Source of the DNA: Sulfuricurvum sp.
Lineage (GTDB): Bacteria; Campylobacterota; Campylobacteria; Campylobacterales; Sulfurimonadaceae
Direction of reading: 5' to 3'
DNA length: 45,393 bases
NCBI RefSeq assembly: GCF_028688295.1
Contig: NZ_JAQTYM010000008.1
Span: 1-45,393 of the forward strand
Below the pieces are notes generated by a model. The model was not told the DNA's origin. It did not search any database and saw nothing but the letters and a program-made list of their open reading frames with translations. Positions 8,468-17,190 of the stretch are shown one piece after another. The stretch's first letter is position 1. Each line of letters opens with the position of its first letter. Made by a program: the position numbers and the translations under genes.

Positions 8468-9570
8468 ATAACCCCTACACAAGCGAGCTTAATGCGCTAA
8501 AACGCTCAGGGCGTTATCGTGAACGTCATCTCCGCGATGCCTCACTGATTGATGCGGCATCGAATGATTATTTGGGATTAGCCCACAACAAAGAGCTTCA
8601 TCAAAAAGCGTGTGAAACACTCTTGCACTATAGCGATCATGCTCCAAAAGCCTCGATGCTCGTAAACGGCTACCACCCGATCCATGCGGCATTTGAAGAG
8701 GCATTGTGTAGAGCTAACGGCTTTGAATCGGGGATCGTCATGGGGAGCGGGTTTAATGCGAATGTGGGACTGATCGAAGCATTAGTTCGCAAAGGCGATG
8801 TACTTTTGATGGATGAGGAGTACCATGCCAGCGGGATTGCAGGTGCACGGATGTGTGAGGGAGAGGTGGTATTTTTTCCTCATAACGATGTTGAAGCCTT
8901 TAAATCCGAGCTACTACGCGCAGAAGGAAAACGGGTTATTGTCGCGGTTGAGGGGATTTATTCGATGGGGGGTGACCTCGTTCCTAAAGCAATTATCGAG
9001 CTCTCCATTGAGCATCAAGCGATTTTGATTTTGGATGAAGCGCACAGTAGCGGTGTGATCGGTGAGCATTTGATGGGGGTACTCGATTATTATGCAATTA
9101 CACCGACACCACTTATGATCAAAATGGGGACGTTGGGCAAAGCGTATGGCAGTTTCGGTGCTTATGTCCTCTCCTCGCGCCACATCAGTGAGTATCTCAT
9201 CAACCGAGCTAAAAATGTTATTTATGCGACGGCACCTTCGCTGTATGATACGGCACTTGCTCATCATGCCCTCATCTTTATTCAAACGCATACCGATATG
9301 TTAGCTCAACAAATAGGTGCACGCCAGAGGATTATCAAAGAGGTATTAGGAATTGAGTGTTCTGGGCTGATTGTACCTATAGTAATCGGAGATAATCGTG
9401 AAGTGATGCGATTGCAAGGTGTCCTCAAAAGTGAGATGGGAATACACGTCGGAGCGATTCGTCAGCCAACAGTCAAAAAAGCGATCCTTCGTCTTATTGC
9501 ACGGCTTGAAATAAGCGAAACAGACTTGGCGCAAGCGTGTGAGCGATTAACACAGATTTGGGTAAAATAG
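8464..9570 (+). CDS. AONS-like PLP-dependent acyltransferase (8-amino-7-oxononanoate synthase type)
   Basis: 368 residues, fold type I alpha-oxoamine synthase family. It has the LDEAHSSGVIGEHLMG block around residue 190 and the PLP-lysine segment MGTLGKAYGSFGAYV around residues 221-235. An early ASNDYLGLAHN motif (about residues 33-43) is typical of BioF, which joins pimeloyl-ACP or -CoA with alanine in biotin synthesis. Related enzymes (Kbl, SPT, HemA) share these motifs. No other bio genes are in view, so I call it BioF-like without a symbol. It starts inside the M48 gene stop and is followed after 4 bases by an ABC ATPase. Confidence 0.82.
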   Translation: MNNPYTSELNALKRSGRYRERHLRDASLIDAASNDYLGLAHNKELHQKACETLLHYSDHAPKASMLVNGYHPIHAAFEEALCRANGFESGIVMGSGFNANVGLIEALVRKGDVLLMDEEYHASGIAGARMCEGEVVFFPHNDVEAFKSELLRAEGKRVIVAVEGIYSMGGDLVPKAIIELSIEHQAILILDEAHSSGVIGEHLMGVLDYYAITPTPLMIKMGTLGKAYGSFGAYVLSSRHISEYLINRAKNVIYATAPSLYDTALAHHALIFIQTHTDMLAQQIGARQRIIKEVLGIECSGLIVPIVIGDNREVMRLQGVLKSEMGIHVGAIRQPTVKKAILRLIARLEISETDLAQACERLTQIWVK

Positions 9571-9574
9571 CGTC

Positions 9575-10273
9575 ATGAATACGATTCGTATCAATCAGCT
9601 CAAAATCACCTATGCAGGTGAAGTAGTGGTAGATATTGCATTTGAAATTCGGCATTCATTGGCACTGGTGGGAGCAAGCGGAAGCGGTAAATCGCTAAGC
9701 CTCAAAGCTCTTTTGGGACTTTTAGATCCGACATTGGATGTTTTAATAGAGAAAGAGTGTGATTTTGAGTGGGAACGAGGCAAGAGTATTGCTTTGGTTC
9801 CTCAAAATCCTTTTACGGCATTGTCTCCGCTTACACGGATCAAAGATCAGATGTTTCTCCCCTTGTCGCGAAGCATTGAACTCTTTAACCTGCTGGGTTT
9901 GGATGAATCGCTGTTAGAGAGGTTTCCCCCTGAGCTCTCAGGTGGGCAGCTTCAACGAGTAGTGGTCGCTATCGCTCTAGGCTCGAATCCAAAGCTTTTG
10001 TTGTTGGATGAGCCGACAACGGCGCTGGATCCCACCTCAAAAGAGACAATGATTGCGTTGTTAAGAACATTGCAAGAAAAAATAGGATTTAAGATGTTAT
10101 TTGTTACTCACGATATGGGGGTAGCATCGGCACTGTGTGAAGATATTTGTGTCTTGAGAGAGGGACGAGTCATCGAACAAGGGCTAATCGACATGGTGAC
10201 GCATGAGCCCAAAGAGCCTTATACTCAATCGTTAATCGAAGCCGAATTTAAAACCAGGGGATTTAGAAATTGA
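9575..10273 (+). CDS. Lone ABC transporter ATPase, Opp/Dpp-like
   Basis: 232 residues. Walker A VGASGSGKS near residue 31-39, Q-loop VPQNPFTALSP, signature LSGGQLQR, Walker B LLLLDEPT and switch His THD are all present, so it should be catalytically competent. The TALSP stretch after the Q-loop and the EPYTQSL tail are typical of peptide/nickel (OppD/DppD/NikD) ATPases, but the C-terminal oligopeptide domain is shortened. No permease or binding protein is nearby. Placement just before pbpA in a murein-rich operon hints at muropeptide or envelope substrates; that is only context. Confidence 0.85.
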   Translation: MNTIRINQLKITYAGEVVVDIAFEIRHSLALVGASGSGKSLSLKALLGLLDPTLDVLIEKECDFEWERGKSIALVPQNPFTALSPLTRIKDQMFLPLSRSIELFNLLGLDESLLERFPPELSGGQLQRVVVAIALGSNPKLLLLDEPTTALDPTSKETMIALLRTLQEKIGFKMLFVTHDMGVASALCEDICVLREGRVIEQGLIDMVTHEPKEPYTQSLIEAEFKTRGFRN

Positions 10274-10308
10274 TCAACTCCTATGAAGAAGTACCGTTAA
10301 GGGTGAGA

Positions 10309-12273
10309 ATGAAAAAATATTTTTTGATTGTAATTGGGATTATCGTGATGATTCCAATCGTTTTTTTAGGGTATCTTATTTACTCGTTTGAATACGAAAC
10401 CCAAAAGCTGATTCAATATCAACCGCGTCTAACCACCGAAGTGTATGATCGAAACGGCAATAAAATTGCGAACCTTTTCAGTGATGAACACCGGTATTAT
10501 GTTTCGTATGAAAACATCCCTCCACGTCTTATTGAAGCACTTTTGGCGATCGAAGATACGATGTTTTTCGAACATGATGGGGTTAACCCTGATGCGATTA
10601 TGCGGGCGATCATCAAAGACGTCAGTGCTGGAAAGCTCAAAGAAGGGGCGAGTACGATTACACAGCAGTTAGTTAAAAATACGTTGTTGACTCGTGAAAA
10701 GAAATTTTCCCGTAAATTTAAAGAGGTTCTTTACTCGATCCGTATTGAACAAGAACTTTCTAAAGAACAAATTTTAGAGCGTTATTTTAATGAGATCTAT
10801 TTGGGGCATGGTTATTACGGGATTAAAACGGCATCTGATGGGTATTTTCGAAAACCACTTAATGAACTCACTCTAAAAGAGATGGCGATGCTGGTAGGCT
10901 TGCCAAAAGCTCCGAATTTTTACTCACCGACTCGAAATTATGAACTCTCTTTAGGTCGGGCTAATCGCGTTATCGGTCGGATGTATGAGCTAGGATGGAT
11001 CGATCAACCAACCTATGAAAAAGCAACAGATGAGCGACCAAAAGTTTATAACGATACTCTTAGTAAAAATTCGGGTCCTTATATCATTGATGAGGTAATG
11101 CGTCAACTCGGTGATGCCTTTCCTGATATTCGTAGCGGGGGCTATAAAATCTACACCAGTATCGATATGAGATTACAAGAAGCGGGATATAAAGCATTGC
11201 AATCTGGTCGTGACGAGATTCTGAAACGGGCACAGGAAGCAGGAGATTTAGATGAGAATATACAGCGTCAACTCAACGGTGCTTTGATCAGTCTTGATCC
11301 TCGAAGTGGTGAGATTTTGGCGATGGTAGGAGGGTATGATTACTCTCTCAGCCCTTTTAACCGTGTAACACAGGCAAAGCGTCAGCCGGGTTCAGCGTTC
11401 AAGCCTTTTATTTATCAAGTCGCACTTGATAGCGGTATGTCTCCCTCTTCTATGGTTCCAGATATTGCGCGTACGTATACCTATTCAGGTGATGATGGTG
11501 AAGAAAAAACATGGCAGCCGAAAAACTATAAAAATGAGTATAAAGGGATGGTGACAATCCGTAATGCGCTGACCCATTCACGTAACCTGGCGACGATCAA
11601 TATGGTCAGCGATATGGGATTTGGAAAAGTGACCGATGGGTTGAGACGGTATGGGATTGTTGAGAATCTTCCACCTGATTTGTCTATTGCCTTGGGGACA
11701 ATTTCTCTTTCCCCTCTTGATTTAGCAAAATATTACACTATGTTCGCAAGTGGTGGTGCATTAACTAACCCGATTCTTGTTCGACAGGTTATTACCCCTA
11801 AAGGGGAGACGATACGTTATGAAAATAAAAGCCGTCAAGTCAATACTCCTCAGCAAATTTATCTCATGACCTCGATCCTCAGAGATGTTGTAAGTCATGG
11901 AACAGGGACAGGAGCACGTGTCGGAGGGATGGAAATCGCTGGAAAAACCGGAACAACGAATAAAAATGTCGATGCATGGTTTGTCGGGTATTCACCGACA
12001 GTCGAGACGGTTGTTTGGTTTGGAAATGATAACAATACCCCGATGCGTCGAAGTGAGACGGGTGGTCGCGCAGCTGGACCGGTATTTAGGTATTACTACG
12101 AAGATATGTTACGTATTTACCCGAATACTAAACGTTATTTTGATGTACCTGCTGGAGTGTATGTAGGATCATCTAATGATCAAAATAATTCTGAGAATTA
12201 CACGGATACCTCAACAGCACCCGATATAACACAAGAGGAAGCTCCAATTACGGAAGAAAAGTTATTATTTTAA
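10309..12273 (+). CDS. pbpA: Penicillin-binding protein 1A (bifunctional transglycosylase/transpeptidase)
   Basis: Polymerises and cross-links peptidoglycan at the inner membrane, active sites in the periplasm. Start chosen at the ATG with TAAGGG upstream, giving 654 residues with a membrane anchor at about 4-26. A TTG at 10270 would add 13 poor residues and overlap the ABC gene. The GT51 domain shows EDTMFFEHDG and EGASTITQQL. The transpeptidase domain has SAFK (Ser362), the SRN motif and KTGTT near residue 546-550. The C-terminal tail is acidic and low-complexity. It is the last gene of the alaS operon; a small stem followed by a T-run comes next. Confidence 0.95.
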   Translation: MKKYFLIVIGIIVMIPIVFLGYLIYSFEYETQKLIQYQPRLTTEVYDRNGNKIANLFSDEHRYYVSYENIPPRLIEALLAIEDTMFFEHDGVNPDAIMRAIIKDVSAGKLKEGASTITQQLVKNTLLTREKKFSRKFKEVLYSIRIEQELSKEQILERYFNEIYLGHGYYGIKTASDGYFRKPLNELTLKEMAMLVGLPKAPNFYSPTRNYELSLGRANRVIGRMYELGWIDQPTYEKATDERPKVYNDTLSKNSGPYIIDEVMRQLGDAFPDIRSGGYKIYTSIDMRLQEAGYKALQSGRDEILKRAQEAGDLDENIQRQLNGALISLDPRSGEILAMVGGYDYSLSPFNRVTQAKRQPGSAFKPFIYQVALDSGMSPSSMVPDIARTYTYSGDDGEEKTWQPKNYKNEYKGMVTIRNALTHSRNLATINMVSDMGFGKVTDGLRRYGIVENLPPDLSIALGTISLSPLDLAKYYTMFASGGALTNPILVRQVITPKGETIRYENKSRQVNTPQQIYLMTSILRDVVSHGTGTGARVGGMEIAGKTGTTNKNVDAWFVGYSPTVETVVWFGNDNNTPMRRSETGGRAAGPVFRYYYEDMLRIYPNTKRYFDVPAGVYVGSSNDQNNSENYTDTSTAPDITQEEAPITEEKLLF

Positions 12274-12281
12274 CTGATTTA

Positions 12282-12302
12282 TGAGCAAGCTCAATTTTTT
12301 TT
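12282..12302 (+). terminator. Weak intrinsic terminator after pbpA
   Basis: TGAGC, AA, GCTCA palindrome followed by an A and eight T. The stem is short (4-5 bp), so efficiency is doubtful, but the position just after the pbpA stop and before the tRNA promoter fits. Confidence 0.45.
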
Positions 12303-12316
12303 AAGGGGAGTTTTTC

Positions 12317-12322
12317 TACAAT
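12317..12322 (+). promoter_or_regulatory. -10 box for tRNA-Gln
   Basis: TACAAT after a TTTTTC run, 15 bases before the mature tRNA 5' end. Confidence 0.4.
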
Positions 12323-12337
12323 TCCCCACTCAGTTAT

Positions 12338-12412
12338 TGGGGTGTCGCCAAGCGGTAAGGCAACTGGTTTTGGTCCAGTCATTCGGGGGTTCGAATCCCT
12401 CCTCCCCATCCA
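12338..12412 (+). tRNA. tRNA-Gln (anticodon TTG), CCA encoded
   Basis: 75 bases fold as a cloverleaf. Acceptor arms TGGGGTG and CTCCCCA have one T-T mismatch at pair 6-67. The D-arm region is GCCAAGCGGTAAGGC. The anticodon stem ACTGG/CCAGT closes a seven-base loop with TTG at 34-36. The T-stem GGGGG/CCCTC surrounds TTCGAAT. Position 73 is T and CCA is encoded. It lies between the pbpA terminator and the convergent dedA gene. Confidence 0.96.
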
Positions 12413-12425
12413 CACTATGATTTTT

Positions 12426-12986
12426 TTACTGCTTTTTGGTTGCACGTGAAAGATAGATCCAAATAGTTCCCCCGATAAGTACAAGCATTACAGGTGCCAA
12501 ATACGGTTTATCAGCAACTACTTTATACCCCTCGATTAAAGCCCCACCGAAAAGATAGCTACCACCACCGACAACGATTGCCCAGATTGCTGCACCGATG
12601 GCATTGTACGCACTAAATTTCCAAAAATCGTATTTCGTAAGACCAATAGCCAAGGGGACTAGCGTTTTTAATCCATAGATAAATTTTTTGACCACAATAA
12701 TCCATGAACCGTGCTTTTTCAAAAGGAGATGGGAAAAGGCAAGTTTACGACGGTGTTTTCTAAAATACTCCATCATTTCACGTTTGTGATAGCGAGACAT
12801 ATAAAACATGAGTGAATCACCGATAAAGTTAGCGGTAAATGCAATAGCAATCGAGAGGGATATATCCATCTTCCCCATAAAACTCAGAACCCCGGCACCG
12901 AGAAGGGCAACAAAACCACCTCCAAGAGAGTAAAGAAAAAGTACGACGTATCCATACGTCGAGAGGTTGTTGAGCATGTCATCCAT
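12426..12986 (-). CDS. DedA family membrane protein
   Basis: 186 residues, integral membrane. Hydrophobic segments lie at about 10-37, 45-60, 96-115, 126-150 and 160-180. The central FIYGLKTLVPLAIGLTKYDFWKF block contains the conserved glycine-rich DedA region. The sequence is somewhat diverged: the usual F-x-x-R-[FY]-x-P-x-x-R signature is here VKKFIYGLKTLVP. DedA proteins are thought to help flip or recycle undecaprenyl-phosphate and phospholipids and to support membrane potential. The gene begins 4 bases after the uvrB stop on the same strand, so it is probably co-transcribed. Confidence 0.82.
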   Translation of the reverse strand: MDDMLNNLSTYGYVVLFLYSLGGGFVALLGAGVLSFMGKMDISLSIAIAFTANFIGDSLMFYMSRYHKREMMEYFRKHRRKLAFSHLLLKKHGSWIIVVKKFIYGLKTLVPLAIGLTKYDFWKFSAYNAIGAAIWAIVVGGGSYLFGGALIEGYKVVADKPYLAPVMLVLIGGTIWIYLSRATKKQ

Positions 12987-12990
12987 TTTA

Positions 12991-14964
12991 TTATAACTTC
13001 CTTATTTTTGCTATTTCATCCCGTAAGCGGGCAGCTTCTTCAAATTCGAGTTTTTTGGCGGCTTCTCTCATTTTGAGATTCAGCTCTTCGATCAGTTTTT
13101 TCCGCTCAGCGGCAGGGAGTGTTTTCGCTTTTTTAGAGCGGTTGTATAGATCGCCGACATCTTCGAGTTTGAGATTTTCATCGAGTGAGCGTTTGGTAGT
13201 TGTCGGGGTAATCCCATGCTCAGTGTTAAATGCCTCTTGGGTTTCCCGTCGTGCCGTTGTTTTGGCAATGGCGCGTTCCATCGATCCGGTAATCTTTTGT
13301 GCGTACAAAATAACCCGTCCGTGTTCATTCCGCGCGGCGCGTCCGATGGTTTGAACGAGAGCGGTTTCGGAGCGGAGAAATCCCTCTTTGTCGGCATCTA
13401 AAATCGCTACGAGACTCACTTCGGGAAGGTCAAGCCCCTCACGGAGGAGATTGATCCCGATAAGGACATCGAAATCGCCGACACGCAATCCTCGTATAAT
13501 TTGATTGCGCTCGATAGCGTCGATCTCGGAGTGCATATACTGCACCTTGATCCCCAAATCGGCGAGGTATTTGGTGAGCGCTTCCGCCATTTTTTTGGTT
13601 AAAACGGTGACGAGGACACGATCCCCAAGAGCCACCGTTTTTTTAATCTCATCGTGCAAATCTTCGACCTGATTTTCACTCGGTTTGATCGTGATAATCG
13701 GATCGAGCAATCCGGTAGGGCGGATAATCTGATGGGCGATCGTGGTACTGATATCGAGTTCTTGCGCTGATGGGGTTGCAGAGACGAACATATAATGGGG
13801 CGCTTTGTTCATAAACTCATCAATCATAAGAGGGCGGTTATCGAGGGCACTCGGAAGACGAAATCCGTAATCGACGAGTACCTCTTTACGACTCCGATCC
13901 CCCGCAAACATCCCCCGAAATTGCGGCAAACTCACATGGCTCTCATCGACGATAATGAGAAATTTATCGTGATGGAGGGTGAAATAATCGAGCAGGGTAT
14001 ACGGAGCTTCTCCGGGGAGTTTGTCGGTGAGATGGCGGGAGTAGTTTTCGACCCCCTTACACATCCCCGTTGCCTGAAGCATTTCGAGGTCAAATTCACA
14101 TCGCTGTTTTAGGCGCTGTGCTTCGACGATTTTCCCTTGTTTGTCGAGCTCGTTTAGTCGTTCTCCCAACTCATCTTCGATCCGCTTGATCGCGCGTGAG
14201 AGTTTCTCTTGCCCCACCGCAAACTGACTGGTAGCGTAGATCGTGACCGTTTCTTGTTTTTCGGTCATCGTGTTGCTCAGGGGTTCAAAAAAGGTTAAAC
14301 GCTCCACTTCATCCCCGAAAAACTCGATCCGTAGAGCCTGATCTTGCCAGTATGGGGGATAAATATCGACCACTTCACCGTTGACCCGAAAGTGACCGCC
14401 ATCGAAATAAGTGTCATTTCGGGCGTATCCCATCTCGACGAGGCGTAGAAGGAGCTTTTTTTGGTTGATTTCATCACCGATGGCGATAACTTGCACCATC
14501 TTCTCATACTCTTCCGGATCACCGAGCCCGTAGTTAGCAGAGACGGAGGCGACAACGATAACATCATCATAGCTGAGGAGATTCGCGGTGGCAGAGAGGC
14601 GAAGCCGTTCCAACTCATCATTGATTGAGCTGTCTTTTTCGATAAACAGATCTTGGCGGGGGATATAGGCTTCGGGTTGATAGTAATCGTAGTAACTGAT
14701 GAAATACTCGACATGGTTTTCAGGGAAAAACGAGCGAAACTCACTGTAGAGTTGTGCCGCGAGAGTTTTGTTATGGGTCATAATGATCGTCGGAAGCTGA
14801 ACGCTCTCGATCACCTTCGCCATCGTGTAGGTTTTACCACTACCGGTTACCCCCTCAAGGGAAACATAGCGTTCGCCGTTTTTAATGCCCGATGCGAGAG
14901 CATCGATAGCAACGGGCTGATCACCGGCAGGTTGATAGGGGGTATGGACTTTAAAAATCGGCAA
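12991..14964 (-). CDS. uvrB: UvrABC excinuclease subunit B
   Basis: 657 residues, a normal length. Damage-recognition and helicase-like subunit of nucleotide excision repair, working with UvrA and UvrC on DNA in the cytosol. It starts [23 protein letters not shown], and Walker A GVTGSGKT is at 38-45. The beta-hairpin region has [12 protein letters not shown] near residue 93-105. The helicase motif [10 protein letters not shown] and a [13 protein letters not shown]-like box follow. Motif VI is QTIGRAARN. The C-terminal UVR domain (about 620-657, [15 protein letters not shown]) binds UvrC. It is the first gene of a uvrB-dedA pair. Confidence 0.97.
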   Translation of the reverse strand: MPIFKVHTPYQPAGDQPVAIDALASGIKNGERYVSLEGVTGSGKTYTMAKVIESVQLPTIIMTHNKTLAAQLYSEFRSFFPENHVEYFISYYDYYQPEAYIPRQDLFIEKDSSINDELERLRLSATANLLSYDDVIVVASVSANYGLGDPEEYEKMVQVIAIGDEINQKKLLLRLVEMGYARNDTYFDGGHFRVNGEVVDIYPPYWQDQALRIEFFGDEVERLTFFEPLSNTMTEKQETVTIYATSQFAVGQEKLSRAIKRIEDELGERLNELDKQGKIVEAQRLKQRCEFDLEMLQATGMCKGVENYSRHLTDKLPGEAPYTLLDYFTLHHDKFLIIVDESHVSLPQFRGMFAGDRSRKEVLVDYGFRLPSALDNRPLMIDEFMNKAPHYMFVSATPSAQELDISTTIAHQIIRPTGLLDPIITIKPSENQVEDLHDEIKKTVALGDRVLVTVLTKKMAEALTKYLADLGIKVQYMHSEIDAIERNQIIRGLRVGDFDVLIGINLLREGLDLPEVSLVAILDADKEGFLRSETALVQTIGRAARNEHGRVILYAQKITGSMERAIAKTTARRETQEAFNTEHGITPTTTKRSLDENLKLEDVGDLYNRSKKAKTLPAAERKKLIEELNLKMREAAKKLEFEEAARLRDEIAKIRKL

Positions 14965-15047
14965 TGAATGACCCTAAATTAGTTTCTACTATAGTTGTCG
15001 AATTATAGCGGAAAACCTGTTTCTTAATGAGGACGACTGCCTATAGG

Positions 15048-15073
15048 CTGCTGAGTTAAGGTGAGTTTTTGAA
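15048..15073 (+). repeat. 26-bp direct repeat, left copy
   Basis: Begins CTGCTGAGTTAAGGTGAG and is identical over 26 bases to 17152-17177. The neighbours on each side differ (G before and A after here; A before and T after there), so the match ends sharply. It abuts a 10-bp perfect palindrome, GCCTATAGGC, at 15039-15048. The two copies enclose the AlbA_2-TPR gene and the MazF toxin-antitoxin pair. Confidence 0.85.
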
Positions 15074-15124
15074 AACAAGATATAATTGATTATATGAGTG
15101 TAATTCAATAAGTAGGAAAGCTAT

Positions 15125-16300
15125 ATGACAAGTTCAGAATTGCAACAGTTAATCATGGCGGGTGAAAATAATTTATGTGATTTCAAACGTGAGTTTTATA
15201 AATATAATGGAGTAAATGATGGACGTGCCGAATTTATAAAAGATATCACAGCATTTGCAAACTCCACTCGCCAGAATGGAAAAGACGCATTTGTCATTGT
15301 TGGGTATAAAGATGGAAATTATTTTGATGTTAAATTGTCCGATATTGAAGATGAAGCGCAATGGCAAACTCTTGTGAATGGCAAAATCAGTCCACCAATA
15401 GAATTTACTTTTGAAGAAATTGAGATTACACACGAAGGGCAGGAACATCATCTTATATTGATTAAAATACCAGTTAGCTCTAGAAAACCACATATCGTGA
15501 GACAAGACTTTAAAACGGTTAAAAAAACACTCTATGAAGGCCAATGTTTTGTGCGCCTTGGTTCAAGTACGGCAATTGCAAATAGAGTACAAATTGCTGA
15601 AATGGTTTATGATGCTGATAAAAATTTTAACCCATATAAGAGATTAATTAAATATATTGAGTCGGTTCAGAAGACAGGTGAAAAAATCGATATTGGTGCA
15701 ATTGAAAATCTTTTGTATCAAAATATGATTCCTTCTTTTTTTATGCCACTTTCACAAAATTTAGATGCAGTCAGTTTAAATAGTGCAGGTGTACCAATTC
15801 ACAGCCCCTCAATATCACAAGCAGATTTACAACGAGATTCTTTAAATTTTAATGAAGCAGCAGATCATTCAAATACTGGTGATTATTCATTGGCAAAGAC
15901 TTTTTTAGACAAACTTTCTGATATAAATAAATATAAAGAAGCTTGTCTTGTTGCGGGAGTTGTCTATACAGAATTGGGAGATCAGCAAAAAGCATATAGC
16001 TATTATGAACGTGCGATTGAATTAGAACCTGATAGCCCTGAAGTTTATTATCGTTATGCTATGTCTTATCTACGTAATAAAGAAATTGGAAATGGTATTT
16101 TAAATTTGGAAAAAGCATATGCACTAATTGATCCTGTTGAGGAGCCAATTCTTTCTAAAGTTATCATATACAATTTGGCTACAGTATATTATGAGAAAGA
16201 TATTATGAAAAGGGCTAAAAATTTGATGCATGAATTTTTACAAATTCATTATGAAGAGGATGAGCCAAAGTTATTTGCTCAAATGGTAATTAATTCTTAA
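15125..16300 (+). CDS. AlbA_2 (Schlafen-type) domain protein with C-terminal TPR repeats
   Basis: 391 residues, soluble. Residues 1-150 match the AlbA_2/divergent AAA-4 (Schlafen-like) pattern: an acidic CDFKREF start, DITAFANS, a DAFVIVGYKDG strand, an IKIPVSSRKPHIVR strand-turn and a closing CFVRLGSST motif. Residues about 245-385 hold TPR units, e.g. ACLVAGVVYTELGDQQKAYSYYERAIELEPD and the following VYYRYAMSYLRNKE. AlbA_2 proteins include DNA- or RNA-binding regulators and defence factors; the TPR fusion implies a protein partner. The DNA is AT-rich and it lies between perfect 26-bp direct repeats, so it is probably acquired. The catalytic activity is not visible. Confidence 0.75.
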   Translation: MTSSELQQLIMAGENNLCDFKREFYKYNGVNDGRAEFIKDITAFANSTRQNGKDAFVIVGYKDGNYFDVKLSDIEDEAQWQTLVNGKISPPIEFTFEEIEITHEGQEHHLILIKIPVSSRKPHIVRQDFKTVKKTLYEGQCFVRLGSSTAIANRVQIAEMVYDADKNFNPYKRLIKYIESVQKTGEKIDIGAIENLLYQNMIPSFFMPLSQNLDAVSLNSAGVPIHSPSISQADLQRDSLNFNEAADHSNTGDYSLAKTFLDKLSDINKYKEACLVAGVVYTELGDQQKAYSYYERAIELEPDSPEVYYRYAMSYLRNKEIGNGILNLEKAYALIDPVEEPILSKVIIYNLATVYYEKDIMKRAKNLMHEFLQIHYEEDEPKLFAQMVINS

Positions 16301-16367
16301 TCAATACACCTTGGAATGACCTCATTTCATAGACACATTAGAATTCTTTCATAACCCCGAATGAGGA

Positions 16368-16428
16368 CGTTCGCCCTGAGCCTGTCGAAGGGTGTGCAGT
16401 TCATGGTTCGACAGGCTCACCACGAACG
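16368..16428. repeat. Repeat family A, full copy (A2)
   Basis: Two arms: CGTTCGCCCTGAGCCTGTCG and GGTTCGACAGGCTCACCACG, closed by CGAACG. They are complementary over CGTTCG and over AGCCTGTCGAA/TTCGACAGGCT, so a large hairpin can form. It lies in the gap between the AlbA_2-TPR gene and the convergent MazF gene and may terminate both. Confidence 0.85.
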
Positions 16429-16454
16429 GAAAAAAAGGTTATGCAAAAAGTTTA

Positions 16455-16796
16455 CTATTTCATCCCCAGTACGATACTCACCATTGTATCAATATCGTCC
16501 ATTTCGTGAGGATATAAGGAAGCGATTGCATCGGACGTCAATCGGTTGTTATCGATGGAGCGGATTTGATCGATAACGATATCTGAATCGTAGTCTAATG
16601 CGTCACGTTTGTTGATCCGATACCGAAGCGGTTGGGCATCATCGATTAGCTTGGTAGATAATGGGATTACTATTGTTGTTGTATGCCCTATGCTATTGAG
16701 CATATTGCTTTGGTAAATCAAGACAGGTCGTATTTTGCCTATTTCATCCCCTTTTTTAGGGTTAAGATTGGCTAAATAGATGTCTCCGCGTTTCAT
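16455..16796 (-). CDS. MazF/PemK-type endoribonuclease toxin
   Basis: 113 residues. It begins MKRGDIYLANLNPKKGDEIGKIRPVLIYQSN, the PemK/MazF beta-barrel signature with the conserved RGD-I start and the K-x-RPV strand. An STKL segment (about 47-50) and a DQIRSID strand (about 76-82) complete the fold. Family members cleave mRNA at short sequences; the cut site cannot be read from sequence. The start overlaps the upstream antitoxin stop by four bases, the usual toxin-antitoxin order on the minus strand. It is convergent with the AlbA_2-TPR gene, separated by a family A repeat. Confidence 0.9.
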   Translation of the reverse strand: MKRGDIYLANLNPKKGDEIGKIRPVLIYQSNMLNSIGHTTTIVIPLSTKLIDDAQPLRYRINKRDALDYDSDIVIDQIRSIDNNRLTSDAIASLYPHEMDDIDTMVSIVLGMK

Positions 16797-17029
16797 ACTA
16801 ATCCGTCATTTAGCGTATCATCAAATTCTTGAACCATAGACAACGAATGATCTCGCACTTTTAGGGATGCTCGTTTCATTTGCTCTTTGAGTTGTTCTTG
16901 CTTTAATGCTTCACGATAATAGGTTACTGAACGGCGAATCAATTCGCTCTTCGTAATCTTAAGGCTCTTTACCATGTCGTTGAGTGTTTCATAAAAGGTG
17001 TCATCTGATTTTAATGTGATCGTGTGCAT
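16793..17029 (-). CDS. Ribbon-helix-helix antitoxin partner of the MazF toxin
   Basis: 78 residues from the ATG at 17029, which has GGAGAG six bases upstream; a TTG at 17044 would add five codons and lose that site. The N-terminal half (MHTITLKSDDTFYETLNDMVKSL, then ITKSELIRRSVTYYREAL) fits a MetJ/Arc-type ribbon-helix-helix: a short beta-strand then two helices for dimeric DNA binding. The acidic, flexible C-terminus (VQEFDDTLNDGLV) would bind and block the toxin. RHH antitoxins usually repress their own promoter; a palindrome 33 bases upstream fits this. Confidence 0.82.
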   Translation of the reverse strand: MHTITLKSDDTFYETLNDMVKSLKITKSELIRRSVTYYREALKQEQLKEQMKRASLKVRDHSLSMVQEFDDTLNDGLV

Positions 17030-17061
17030 GATCTCTCCAATCAATTATTATTTTAAATATT

Positions 17062-17085
17062 ATACCAAATTACTTACTTTGGTAT
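17062..17085. promoter_or_regulatory. Candidate operator of the toxin-antitoxin pair
   Basis: Perfect inverted repeat ATACCAAA (17062-17069) and TTTGGTAT (17078-17085) with an 8-base spacer, in an AT-rich region 33 bases before the antitoxin ATG. The position and symmetry suit an RHH dimer-of-dimers site. No experimental basis. Confidence 0.45.
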
Positions 17086-17151
17086 TACTAAATTACTTAA
17101 ATAGTTTATTTATTGAAGAACTCATAGAAGACGCCATTTTTACCAATATGA

Positions 17152-17177
17152 CTGCTGAGTTAAGGTGAGTTTTTGAA
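17152..17177 (+). repeat. 26-bp direct repeat, right copy
   Basis: Identical to 15048-15073. It marks the right edge of the AT-rich accessory segment. Beyond it, composition returns toward that of the core. Confidence 0.85.
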
Positions 17178-17190
17178 TTATCGCTAATCT

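Noticed and set aside
12248-12484. Minus-strand frame across the tRNA-Gln gene
   Set aside because: It reads through a clear tRNA and the 3' end of dedA. The peptide is just antisense tRNA sequence.
13795-14112. 105-codon plus-strand frame inside uvrB
   Set aside because: Shadow frame of uvrB with no start signal and no recognisable domain.
16361-16576. Plus-strand frame starting MRTFALSLSKG
   Set aside because: It is the translation of family A repeat sequence (FALSLSKG, MVRQAHHER) continuing antisense into the mazF-like gene.
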